From: JAAYJG01 sp964450305
Lineage (GTDB): Bacteria; Bacillota; Clostridia; DSM-8532
DNA: 5,092 nt
Direction of reading: 5' to 3'
NCBI GenBank assembly: GCA_964450305.1
Contig: CAYVFB010000148.1
Location: 1-5,092 of the forward strand
Part shown: one piece after another, positions 1 to 5,092 of the stretch
Layout of the letters: each line of letters starts with the position of its first letter
How positions within the stretch are numbered: position 1 is the first letter of the stretch
Notes under the pieces: generated by a model
Seen by the model: only the letters and a program-made list of their open reading frames with translations
What the model was told of the DNA's origin: nothing
Databases searched by the model: none
Program-made: the position numbers and the translations under genes

Positions 1-47
1 CGCCCCTTGTGGACTTTCACCACAGATTGACGGCATGCCCGTCATAC
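1..47 (-). mobile_element. 5' end of a group II intron (class C-like), partial, runs off the left edge
   Basis: Read on the minus strand, the sequence from 47 downwards starts GTATG. It then forms a hairpin with arms GACGG (43-39) and CCGTC (33-29), followed by a second hairpin TGTGG (24-20) / CCACA (12-8) around the loop TGAAAGT. The GGTGAAAGTCC core inside this second hairpin is a sequence I associate with domain I of many bacterial group II introns, close to their 5' end, and the GGGCATG segment is typical of class C members. Class C introns are known to insert just downstream of hairpin terminators, and here the putative 5' end lies immediately after the T-run of the ATPase terminator. 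The start GTATG departs from the usual GTGYG, so the exact splice site is uncertain. The ribozyme body, reverse transcriptase and domain V would lie outside the window. The identification is from memory of the motif, not from a search. Confidence 0.55.
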
Positions 48-83
48 TTAAAAAGTGGGCATAGCCACTGGCTATGCCCACTT
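48..83 (-). terminator. Rho-independent terminator of the P-type ATPase gene
   Basis: A perfect 14-bp inverted repeat (53-66 with 70-83) encloses a 3-nt loop. On the minus strand it is followed by a run of five T (54-50, partly shared with the stem) and then AA. It starts 11 bp after the ATPase stop codon (95-97). The stem is GC-rich at its loop end, as expected for an intrinsic terminator. On the plus strand the following bases are mixed, so minus-strand use is favoured. Confidence 0.85.
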
Positions 84-94
84 ATAATTGTTCT

Positions 95-2716
95 TCAGGG
101 ATGACGATGCTTGATCAAACCCAGCAGCTTTGTGAGCTCCATGACCGGCAACGGAATAAACGCCAGCCCCACAGCCTTCAAATACAAGTGACCCGGAAGA
201 GAAATCAGCCCAAAAATATTGGCAACAGGCGGTATGAACACCACAAGTATAATGAGAACGGTGGAAATCAGCGCTGCCATATTTAATTTACCGTTGGTAA
301 AGGGGCCGATGGTAAACAAGGAATGGGCCGAGCGCATATTGAAGGAATGGACTATTTGGGTGAGTGCCAGAATGATGAACGCCGTGGTTCTGCCGCCGTC
401 CACATTTCCGGTAACTTTTTCACCATACCAGAAACCAAATAGCGTCAAAGCGGCGAACATAGCCCCCTGAAAGAGAACCCGTGCCAACAGGCCATTTGCA
501 AAAATGCTCTCATCCTTTGGCTTTGGTTTACGATTCATGACATCGGTTTCCACATTCTCCATGCCCAGCGCAATAGCCGGCAGGCTGTCGGTGACCAGAT
601 TAATCCATAGCAGCTGCATGGATAACAACGGAGATTTACGCCAGATCAGCATTGCAAAAAACACCGTCAGCAGTTCCCCTATATTGGTTCCCAGCAAAAA
701 GGCCACCGCTTTTTTGATGTTGTCATAAATACCGCGTCCCTGTTTTACTGCTTCGACGATGGTTGCAAAATTGTCATCGGTTAAGGTCATATCCGATGCG
801 CCCTTGGCTACATCGGTTCCGGTAATACCCATGGCACAGCCAATGTCGGCAGCCTTCAGCGCGGGAGCGTCATTCACGCCGTCGCCCGTCATGGCCACTA
901 TGTGGCCTTTCTTTTGCCAGGCGCGCACGATTCTGATTTTATCTTCCGGTGAAACCCGGGCATAAACTGATATTTCATCCACACGATTATCGAGGGTTTC
1001 ATCACTCATCGCAGAAAGATCGACACCTGCAACCGCATCGTCGCCCTCCCGAAGGATACCAAGATCCTTTGCAATCGCAGAAGCGGTAACAACATGGTCG
1101 CCGGTGATCATGACCGGCCTGATACCAGCCTTCCTGCACAGCTTCACCGCTTCGAAGGCCTCTGGCCGCGGCGGGTCAATCATGCCCACAAGGCCCATGA
1201 AAACAAGATCCGTTTCCAGGGCTTCCGCCTTTGGCGCTTTGGGCACTTCTTTGATTTCCTTGTATGCAACGGCAATCACCCTAAGAGCGTTACTGCCCAT
1301 TTGATCGTTGATATCCCTTGCTTTTTGAATATCCCCGGCAACACATTTTGAAGCCAGCACATCAAAAGCACCCTTGACAATAACGATGTTTTTACCGTCT
1401 ATCTTAACCACAACGGACATGGCCTTGCGGTCGGAATCGAAGGGTATCTCCTCCAGACGCGGGTATTTTTCACTATATTCCTGCCGTGTCATGCCGTTTT
1501 GATGGGCAGCAAGAACGATGGCCGTTTCAGTGGGATCACCGATATGCTTCACTTCGTCACCATTGAATTCCACGATGCCGTCACTGCAAAGCATTCCATA
1601 CATCAACAGCTGGCGGATTTCCGGGCTGTTTTCTTTGCTGATATCCTCTACATTCCCCAGGCTTTCGGTATAAGCCTTTATAAGTGTCATGCGGTTTTGT
1701 GTTAAGGTTCCGGTTTTATCCGAGCAGATGACCGACGCGCTTCCCAGGGTTTCAACAGCCGGCAGGCGGCGGATGATGGCGTTCTTTTTGACCATCTGCT
1801 GCACCCCGATGGACAGAACAATGGTGACAATGGCCGGTAAGCCTTCAGGAATTGCCGATACTGCCAGCGAAACAGCGATCATGAATATTTCCATCAGCGG
1901 CATGCCGGAAACCAGACCAACCACAAATATGACCCCACAGGCGACCAGCGCAATTATCCCAAGATATTTCCCAAGCTGAGCCAACTTTTCCTGCAGGGGT
2001 GTTTTCGTATCTTCTGCACCCGCGAGCAAATTAGCGATTTTGCCCACCTCGGTGTTCATGCCGGTTGCGGTGACAACCGCCCGGGCGCGCCCATAGGTGA
2101 TGCTGCAGCCTGAATATACCATGTTGTGGCGGTCCCCTATGGAGGCATTTTCCTTCACCGGATCGTCGGCATCTTTCTCGGAAGGTACGGACTCGCCGGT
2201 TAAGGCGGACTCTTCAGATTTCAGGCTTGCAGACTTCAGCAGCCTTGCATCGGCGGGAATGAAGTCTCCGGCCTCGATAAGGATGATGTCGCCCGGTACA
2301 AGGCCCGCGGCGTCGATCACCATTTCCCTGCCATCACGCACGACCCTGGCATGGGGGGCGGACAGGTTTTTTAATGCCTCCAAAGCTTTTTCAGCCTTGC
2401 TTTCCTGAAACACACCCATCAGCGCATTCAACACTACAATGAGCAGAATCAGCAGCGGTTCGATAAACTCGGAAGGGTTTTTTTCGACGATGGCCACGAT
2501 GAATGATATGATCGCAGCAGCAAGAAGAATCAGGATCATGACATCCTTGAACTGATCAAAAAAACGCTGAAGATTGGTTTTTTTCTTCCCTTCCTTCAGT
2601 CGGTTTTCACCGTGTTCCTGCAGGAGTTTTTGTACGTTTTGCGTGCTTAAGCCCTTTTCAGGGTTGGTTTGCAGATGATGCAGCAACTCATCGGTTCTAG
2701 AGCTATAGGGGTTCAA
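95..2716 (-). CDS. P2-type cation-transporting P-type ATPase, probably Ca2+ exporting
   Basis: This is an integral membrane pump that couples ATP hydrolysis to cation transport, most likely Ca2+ out of the cytoplasm. Its 873 residues are a normal length for bacterial SERCA/PMCA-like pumps. In order: cation-ATPase N-terminal domain (about 5-75); M1-M2 (about 58-104); actuator domain with TGES (173-176); M3-M4 (about 251-305) with PEGLPA (290-295), whose E291 corresponds to a Ca2+ ligand of SERCA; phosphorylation motif DKTGTLT (D333); nucleotide-binding KGA (448-450); DPPRP (514-518); TGD (538-540); hinge GDGVNDAP (611-618); and M5-M10 (about 666-862). M5 keeps N678 and E681 and M6 keeps N706, T709 and D710, all matching SERCA ligand positions. 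M8 shows no acidic residue where SERCA has E908. The start is TTG, set by AGGAGGT six bases upstream; no ATG is as well placed. The gene appears monocistronic, with its own terminator, and is divergent from the TetR operon. Ca2+ specificity is inferred; Mn2+ transport is an alternative. Confidence 0.95.
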   Translation of the reverse strand: MNPYSSRTDELLHHLQTNPEKGLSTQNVQKLLQEHGENRLKEGKKKTNLQRFFDQFKDVMILILLAAAIISFIVAIVEKNPSEFIEPLLILLIVVLNALMGVFQESKAEKALEALKNLSAPHARVVRDGREMVIDAAGLVPGDIILIEAGDFIPADARLLKSASLKSEESALTGESVPSEKDADDPVKENASIGDRHNMVYSGCSITYGRARAVVTATGMNTEVGKIANLLAGAEDTKTPLQEKLAQLGKYLGIIALVACGVIFVVGLVSGMPLMEIFMIAVSLAVSAIPEGLPAIVTIVLSIGVQQMVKKNAIIRRLPAVETLGSASVICSDKTGTLTQNRMTLIKAYTESLGNVEDISKENSPEIRQLLMYGMLCSDGIVEFNGDEVKHIGDPTETAIVLAAHQNGMTRQEYSEKYPRLEEIPFDSDRKAMSVVVKIDGKNIVIVKGAFDVLASKCVAGDIQKARDINDQMGSNALRVIAVAYKEIKEVPKAPKAEALETDLVFMGLVGMIDPPRPEAFEAVKLCRKAGIRPVMITGDHVVTASAIAKDLGILREGDDAVAGVDLSAMSDETLDNRVDEISVYARVSPEDKIRIVRAWQKKGHIVAMTGDGVNDAPALKAADIGCAMGITGTDVAKGASDMTLTDDNFATIVEAVKQGRGIYDNIKKAVAFLLGTNIGELLTVFFAMLIWRKSPLLSMQLLWINLVTDSLPAIALGMENVETDVMNRKPKPKDESIFANGLLARVLFQGAMFAALTLFGFWYGEKVTGNVDGGRTTAFIILALTQIVHSFNMRSAHSLFTIGPFTNGKLNMAALISTVLIILVVFIPPVANIFGLISLPGHLYLKAVGLAFIPLPVMELTKLLGLIKHRHP

Positions 2717-2722
2717 TTGATT

Positions 2723-2729
2723 ACCTCCT
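2723..2729 (-). promoter_or_regulatory. Ribosome binding site deciding the TTG start of the ATPase
   Basis: The minus strand reads AGGAGGT, fully complementary to the 16S rRNA tail, with a 6-nt gap to the TTG at 2716-2714. The strength and spacing of this site justify calling the non-ATG start. It also gives a complete N-terminal domain. Confidence 0.85.
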
Positions 2730-2745
2730 CACATCGATCCAAATG

Positions 2746-2760
2746 GGATATTAAATATCC
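2746..2760. promoter_or_regulatory. 15-bp palindrome in the ATPase leader, possible operator
   Basis: Perfect 7-bp arms (GGATATT and AATATCC) flank a single central base. The palindrome lies about 17 bp upstream of the ATPase ribosome binding site, inside the likely 5' leader. An odd-length, AT-rich symmetrical site of this kind is typical of a dimeric regulator's operator, but the binding protein is unknown. With a 1-nt centre it is unlikely to act as an RNA hairpin terminator. Its role is an inference from symmetry and position. Confidence 0.35.
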
Positions 2761-2811
2761 TGTTGGTTTGATGTTATGTTTTGATAAAGAATACGTTCAT
2801 AGCCTTGGAAT

Positions 2812-2841
2812 AGTTTATTGGCTTGCATTATTTTATCGCAA
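2812..2841 (-). promoter_or_regulatory. Weak candidate promoter for the ATPase
   Basis: On the minus strand, TTGCGA (2841-2836, 4 of 6 matches to the -35 consensus) and TAAACT (2817-2812, 4 of 6 to the -10) are separated by 18 bp. This is the best-spaced pair I found between the ATPase start and the hairpin cluster. It would give a leader of about 90 nt that includes the 15-bp palindrome. The match is only moderate in an AT-rich region, so it may be chance. Confidence 0.3.
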
Positions 2842-2900
2842 ATATTAATCCTTGGCTACTGCGATTTATATGTTCCGCAAAATAATAGTATTCACTAACA

Positions 2901-2938
2901 CGGTTACCCCAACTCGGAAGTAAATTGGGGTCTTACCG
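2901..2938. repeat. Imperfect inverted repeat (hairpin) in the divergent intergenic region
   Basis: ACCCCAA (2906-2912) and TTGGGGT (2925-2931) form a 7-bp stem around a 12-nt loop. Outer arms CGGT (2901-2904) and ACCG (2935-2938) can extend it across a small asymmetric internal loop. It lies between the two divergent promoters, where neither gene's leader would normally cover it, and no T-run follows on either strand. It could be a relic of a small mobile element, a palindromic repeat family member, or part of an unrecognised transcript. Confidence 0.45.
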
Positions 2939-2971
2939 AATATTGTTGGGTATCAGAAAATAATCAGATGA

Positions 2972-2985
2972 CCCCGTCTAAGGGG
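2972..2985. repeat. Short C4/G4 hairpin
   Basis: CCCC (2972-2975) and GGGG (2982-2985) enclose six bases, directly followed by two further G-runs (2988-2990 and 2997-2999). Together with the neighbouring inverted repeat it makes a GC-run-rich island within otherwise AT-rich DNA. No function can be assigned from the sequence. Confidence 0.35.
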
Positions 2986-3060
2986 CAGGGAGTTTAGGGC
3001 ATTTTATTTAATACTTATCGCGGCTATTTACTTGGCTTTAAATCATTATTTAACACGCTA

Positions 3061-3089
3061 TTGACATTGTCGATTGAACGATCTATTAT
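3061..3089 (+). promoter_or_regulatory. Strong sigma-A/sigma-70 type promoter of the tetR-hydrolase operon
   Basis: A perfect -35 box TTGACA (3061-3066) and a 5-of-6 -10 box TATTAT (3084-3089) are separated by the optimal 17 bp. Transcription would start near 3096, about 27 bp before the regulator's ATG. The strength suggests the operon is highly expressed when not repressed. Confidence 0.85.
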
Positions 3090-3111
3090 TGACTTGTAAT
3101 TAAGTCAATAA
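3086..3111. promoter_or_regulatory. Operator: perfect 10-6-10 inverted repeat, likely TetR binding site
   Basis: TTATTGACTT (3086-3095) and AAGTCAATAA (3102-3111) are exact inverted repeats with a 6-bp spacer, 26 bp in total. The site overlaps the last four bases of the -10 box, covers the predicted transcription start, and touches the AGGAG ribosome binding site. TetR-family dimers commonly bind such palindromes in their own promoters and block RNA polymerase. Binding by the adjacent regulator is an inference from position and symmetry. In RNA only the downstream part would be transcribed, so a hairpin role is unlikely. Confidence 0.75.
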
Positions 3112-3122
3112 GGAGAAAGCAG

Positions 3123-3845
3123 ATGTCACCACGGAGAAAGGAACTAAATGAACAGATTCGCGAGTCAAGGCGTTTACAGCTTCTTGATGCAGCGCTTACT
3201 GTATATGTGAGGCATGGCTACAACGGTGCGGATATGGATGCTGTGGCAACTGAGGCCGGTTTGGCCAAGGGGCTGGTCTACTATTATTATAAGACAAAGC
3301 AGGAGCTTTTCCGGGCAATGTTTCAATGGGCATTGAGCAAGAGCGCCGAAATGAGTGATACATTTTTTACCTCCAGCTTGAATAAACCACCCATTGAGCG
3401 TCTGGTTCATTATATTTGGGATTTTTTCATACTGGCCGGAAATGATGCGAGGGTGATACAGTTTGCCATGAGAATGCCCTTTGACGCTTATGCGGTTTTC
3501 GGGCCTGAGCAATGGCGTGAAGGTGTCATTAAATCAAACCTGCATCGGAAATCTCTTGAGACAATCATCCAGCAGGCTGTGGACACGGGTGCAATAAAGC
3601 ATGTAAAAGCTTGTCATGCCGCAAATTGTTTCTGGGCTGTTTTTATCAGCAATCTTTTTATTTTTACCAGAATGATAGGCTCCGATAATCCAGGTCCGCT
3701 ACCGATAGAAAAGCAAAAACAGCTGGAGCTTATACGTGACATATCCACTTTTTGCTTTCAGGGTCTGGGGTTGGAATACGATGCCTGGGGAAAATACCTT
3801 GAACATTTAACAATTGAGGGAGGTCATGATCATGAAGGTCTTTAA
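3123..3845 (+). CDS. TetR/AcrR-family transcriptional regulator
   Basis: This is a 240-residue cytoplasmic DNA-binding protein, predicted to be a dimeric ligand-responsive repressor. The TetR_N domain spans about residues 15-65. Its helix-turn-helix lies around 38-63, with the family pattern A-T-E-A-G-L-A-K-G (42-50), a run of tyrosines (53-56), then Y-K-T-K-Q-E-L-F (56-63). The rest (about 75-225) is a helical, aromatic-rich ligand and dimer domain that I cannot assign to a subfamily; it has four cysteines and a tryptophan-rich segment near 171. The ATG is preceded by AGGAG (3111-3115) at 7-nt spacing. It is the first gene of a two-gene operon behind a strong promoter with an overlapping operator, so autorepression is likely. 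Its last 14 bp overlap the hydrolase start. The inducer is unknown; a hydrophobic compound or a substrate of the hydrolase is the natural guess. Repressor rather than activator is inferred from operator position. Confidence 0.92.
   Translation: MSPRRKELNEQIRESRRLQLLDAALTVYVRHGYNGADMDAVATEAGLAKGLVYYYYKTKQELFRAMFQWALSKSAEMSDTFFTSSLNKPPIERLVHYIWDFFILAGNDARVIQFAMRMPFDAYAVFGPEQWREGVIKSNLHRKSLETIIQQAVDTGAIKHVKACHAANCFWAVFISNLFIFTRMIGSDNPGPLPIEKQKQLELIRDISTFCFQGLGLEYDAWGKYLEHLTIEGGHDHEGL
3816..3823 (+). promoter_or_regulatory. Ribosome binding site of the hydrolase, inside the end of tetR
   Basis: GAGGGAGG lies within the last codons of the regulator. It is 8 nt before the ATG at 3832 but only 2 nt before the in-frame ATG at 3826, and it overlaps the reading frame that opens with TTG at 3814. 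This makes 3832 the most likely start. Confidence 0.75.
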
Positions 3846-4719
3846 GTCGGAAAAAGGAAAAGCGGCGGTTCTTGAGTCCTACGACAAGCTTGCAGCCTCA
3901 TGGGGTGTCGATAAGGAAGAGCAATATATTCAGACGCGCTTTGGAAGGACCCATGTATTTATTGCAGGGGATCCATCGAACCCTCCGCTATTGATGTTTC
4001 ACGGGGTAGGAGACAACTCTGCCGTGATGTGGCTCTTAAATATACAGGATCTGTCCAGGCATTTTTACTGCATCGCTGTGGATACTTTAGGCGGCCCGGG
4101 TAAAAGCGAGCCCAATGAACACTATAACAAGAATGAATTCAATGATGTGGTTTGGATCAACGACCTGGCAGAACAGCTAATGCTTGACAAATTCAATATC
4201 ATGGGCGTTTCTCATGGTGCGAGCCTTGCTTTTGTGTATACTCTTCATCATAAAGACCGCATTATGAAAGCTGTGTGTATTGAGGGAGGTATCATTACAA
4301 ACCCTTTTAAGTCCATTATCAATACACTTATGCTGGCCTTTCCGGAAGTTCTCGTTCCAACTCGCAAAAATATGATTAAAATCATGAAGAAAATGAAGCC
4401 CAACTCGGATTTATTTGAAAAACATCCTGAGGTCGTGGATCATATGGTTCTTGTGACGGCCAACCACAACCAATCGGCAATGTTTCCGCACAAGCTTGAA
4501 AAGTATGATAAACAAACGGGTGTGACCATTCGCGACAAGGTATACTTTCTTTTCGGGGGTAATATGGGCTCCGGCAGGGAGGAACTGATGAAAATGATGG
4601 ACGAGGCTCAATATAGTTATAGGATACTTGAAGGCGTCGGACACGGCTTGAATCATGAAAAGCCGGAGGCTGCCAATCAGGAAATCATCCGGTTCCTACA
4701 GCAGCCGACAGGGCTGTAA
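3832..4719 (+). CDS. Alpha/beta-hydrolase fold protein (esterase/lipase-like)
   Basis: This 295-residue soluble enzyme has no signal peptide and probably hydrolyses an ester, lactone or similar bond; the substrate is unknown. Visible family marks, numbered from the ATG at 3832, are: the oxyanion-hole region HGVGDN (57-62) after a hydrophobic strand (LLMF); the DTLGGPGKS segment (84-92); the nucleophile elbow GVSHG (125-129) with S127; a variable cap region of about 155-225; the strand VYFLFGG (237-243); and the probable catalytic histidine H271 in GVGHG. The acid after the late strand is usually an Asp in a pattern like G-E-x-D; here the segment is GGNMGSGREE (242-251) with no Asp, so the triad acid is unclear (E250, E251 or elsewhere). 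It overlaps tetR by 14 bp and is translationally coupled and co-regulated, suggesting it acts on the regulator's ligand or a related compound. An upstream TTG (3814) and an ATG (3826) are less likely starts. Confidence 0.88.
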   Translation: MKVFKSEKGKAAVLESYDKLAASWGVDKEEQYIQTRFGRTHVFIAGDPSNPPLLMFHGVGDNSAVMWLLNIQDLSRHFYCIAVDTLGGPGKSEPNEHYNKNEFNDVVWINDLAEQLMLDKFNIMGVSHGASLAFVYTLHHKDRIMKAVCIEGGIITNPFKSIINTLMLAFPEVLVPTRKNMIKIMKKMKPNSDLFEKHPEVVDHMVLVTANHNQSAMFPHKLEKYDKQTGVTIRDKVYFLFGGNMGSGREELMKMMDEAQYSYRILEGVGHGLNHEKPEAANQEIIRFLQQPTGL

Positions 4720-4739
4720 AGCCGCGTTGGGTACAACAG

Positions 4740-4771
4740 GGATCTGTTATGTATGTTTCACCCGCAGATCC
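4740..4771. repeat. Inverted repeat just downstream of the hydrolase
   Basis: GGATCTG (4740-4746) and CAGATCC (4765-4771) are perfect 7-bp arms 18 nt apart. A competing smaller hairpin, AACAG (4735-4739) with CTGTT (4744-4748), shares its left arm. No T-run follows, so it is not a good intrinsic terminator. It may stabilise the 3' end of the operon mRNA or be chance. Confidence 0.3.
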
Positions 4772-4837
4772 AGCTGTCTAGAGCTCATGAAGAAAATACA
4801 CATCGTTTCTATATAGCAGTTTAATTGTACGATATCG

Positions 4838-4869
4838 AAGACCTTGACGCAATCAGCCTCAAGGTTTTT
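4838..4869 (+). terminator. Probable Rho-independent terminator of the tetR-hydrolase operon
   Basis: ACCTTGA (4841-4847) pairs with TCAAGGT (4859-4865) around an 11-nt loop, and the plus strand continues with a run of five T (4865-4869). A G-T wobble and A-T pairs can lengthen the stem to 10 bp using that T-run. It lies about 120 bp after the hydrolase stop and is the only hairpin plus T-run in the plus direction here. The long loop makes it a moderate candidate. Confidence 0.5.
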
Positions 4870-4910
4870 CATTGAAACGTTCCGTGTGTTCTTGCGATTT
4901 TGAGCCAATC

Positions 4911-4997
4911 TCACTTAAGGTCTTTTAATTGCTTAGCTATATCATAAGATATTATTTGCTGAGGTGTGGTTTCCGTGTATGCTTTTTCGTCGTGCAT
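4911..4997 (-). other. Short open frame of 28 codons, possible gene remnant
   Basis: From an ATG at 4997 the minus strand encodes 28 residues starting MHDEKAYTETT and ending KQLKDLK before a TGA. The composition is protein-like (charged and amphipathic). The same frame stays open upstream to the window edge, through the hairpin and the tRNA end. No clear Shine-Dalgarno site precedes the ATG, and I do not recognise the peptide. It may be the tail of a gene disrupted near the tRNA, a tiny gene, or a chance frame. Confidence 0.2.
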
Positions 4998-5036
4998 ATA
5001 CTCTACAATTTGATTTGTTAAAAAGCCTTGGAAATA

Positions 5037-5066
5037 CTGAAACCCTTGATTTCTCAAGGGTTTCAG
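5037..5066 (-). terminator. Hairpin downstream of the tRNA, probable terminator
   Basis: A perfect 13-bp inverted repeat (5037-5049 with 5054-5066) has a 4-nt loop. It begins 7 bp after the encoded CCA of the minus-strand tRNA. On the minus strand it is followed by TATTT, a weak U-rich tail; on the plus strand the following bases are ACAAATG. Its position makes it a transcription terminator or 3' processing structure for the tRNA transcript. Confidence 0.65.
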
Positions 5067-5073
5067 ACAAATG

Positions 5074-5092
5074 TGGCGGAGAAGGAGAGATT
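5074..5092 (-). tRNA. 3' end of a tRNA, probably tRNA-Ser (partial, cut by the window edge)
   Basis: Read on the minus strand, the last 19 bases fit a tRNA 3' end exactly: the end of a T-loop (AAT), a T-stem strand CTCTC, a 7-nt acceptor strand CTTCTCC, the discriminator G, and an encoded CCA (5076-5074). The implied 5' acceptor strand GGAGAAG and discriminator G73 are typical of bacterial tRNA-Ser. The anticodon lies outside the window, so the amino acid is an inference. A hairpin follows 7 bp downstream. Confidence 0.75.

Larger units (their letters stand above)
4720..5073. other. 354-bp stretch without a convincing gene
   Basis: This stretch separates the hydrolase from the tRNA at the right edge. 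It contains the inverted repeat at 4740-4771, the plus-strand terminator candidate at 4838-4869, a short minus-strand open frame (4911-4997), and the tRNA-proximal hairpin (5037-5066). No plus-strand frame of useful length with a ribosome binding site was seen. No integrase or transposase signature is visible despite the tRNA location. Confidence 0.6.

Noticed and set aside
74..2408. Several plus-strand open frames of 66-103 codons inside the ATPase gene
   Set aside because: They lie antisense to a strongly supported coding sequence, lack good ribosome binding sites, and show no recognisable domains.
2927..2975. GGGGTC...GACCCC as terminal inverted repeats of a small Tn3-like element
   Set aside because: Only about six bases match over 49 bp, with no target duplication or longer terminal homology; G and C runs in this island make such matches likely by chance.
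2717..3000. Mn2+-sensing (yybP-ykoY) or other riboswitch in front of the ATPase
   Set aside because: Such riboswitches do precede some P-type ATPase genes, but I could not find the conserved core elements on the minus strand in this region.
3174..3512. Minus-strand open frame of 112 codons within tetR
   Set aside because: It is antisense to the regulator gene, and its translation shows no family features.
3814..3831. TTG at 3814 or ATG at 3826 as the hydrolase start
   Set aside because: The Shine-Dalgarno GAGGGAGG lies at 3816-3823, overlapping or too near these codons; the ATG at 3832 has 8-nt spacing.
4411..4656. Minus-strand open frame of 81 codons within the hydrolase gene
   Set aside because: It is antisense to the conserved C-terminal part of the hydrolase and has no visible start signals.
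2801..5033. Exact direct repeat of AGCCTTGGAA at 2801-2810 and 5024-5033
   Set aside because: A single 10-bp match in 5 kb is close to chance, and the flanking bases do not extend it.
1..5092. CRISPR array, toxin-antitoxin pair or defence cluster
   Set aside because: No regularly spaced repeats, nuclease motifs or small overlapping gene pairs of that type were seen.

Overview
The window looks like an ordinary chromosomal stretch from a mid-GC Gram-positive bacterium, most likely a Firmicute of the class Clostridia. This rests on very strong Shine-Dalgarno sites (AGGAGGT before a TTG start), a near-consensus sigma-A type promoter, hairpin terminators, a tRNA end with an encoded CCA, and what looks like a class C group II intron end placed after a terminator. 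It is an inference from style; no gene was matched to a species.

Layout from left to right. Positions 1-47 (minus strand) look like the first bases of a group II intron that runs off the left edge. It abuts a 14-bp hairpin terminator (48-83) that ends a large minus-strand gene (95-2716) for a P2-type, probably Ca2+-exporting, P-type ATPase of 873 residues. A 406-bp divergent intergenic region (2717-3122) follows. It holds a 15-bp palindrome and a weak promoter candidate in front of the ATPase, a patch of C-run/G-run hairpins with no clear role (2901-2985), and a very good promoter overlapped by a perfect 10-6-10 inverted repeat in front of a plus-strand TetR-family regulator (3123-3845). The regulator overlaps by 14 bp an alpha/beta hydrolase gene (3832-4719). 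The region 4720-5073 has no convincing gene. It contains a probable terminator for the two-gene operon, another hairpin, and a short minus-strand open frame. The right edge (5074-5092, minus strand) is the 3' end of a tRNA, most likely tRNA-Ser, with its own downstream hairpin.

How the parts work together: the regulator and hydrolase form one translationally linked operon. The operator covers the -10 element and transcription start, so the regulator should repress its own operon until an unknown, probably hydrophobic or ester-like, ligand releases it. The hydrolase may act on that ligand or a related compound. The ATPase is transcribed divergently from its own start region and ends at its own terminator; nothing in the sequence links it functionally to the operon. 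No clearly novel defence or biosynthetic system is visible. The most interesting items are the intron-terminator junction, the self-regulating TetR/hydrolase unit, the apparent lack of a catalytic acid at its usual place in the hydrolase, and the unexplained hairpin cluster between the divergent genes.
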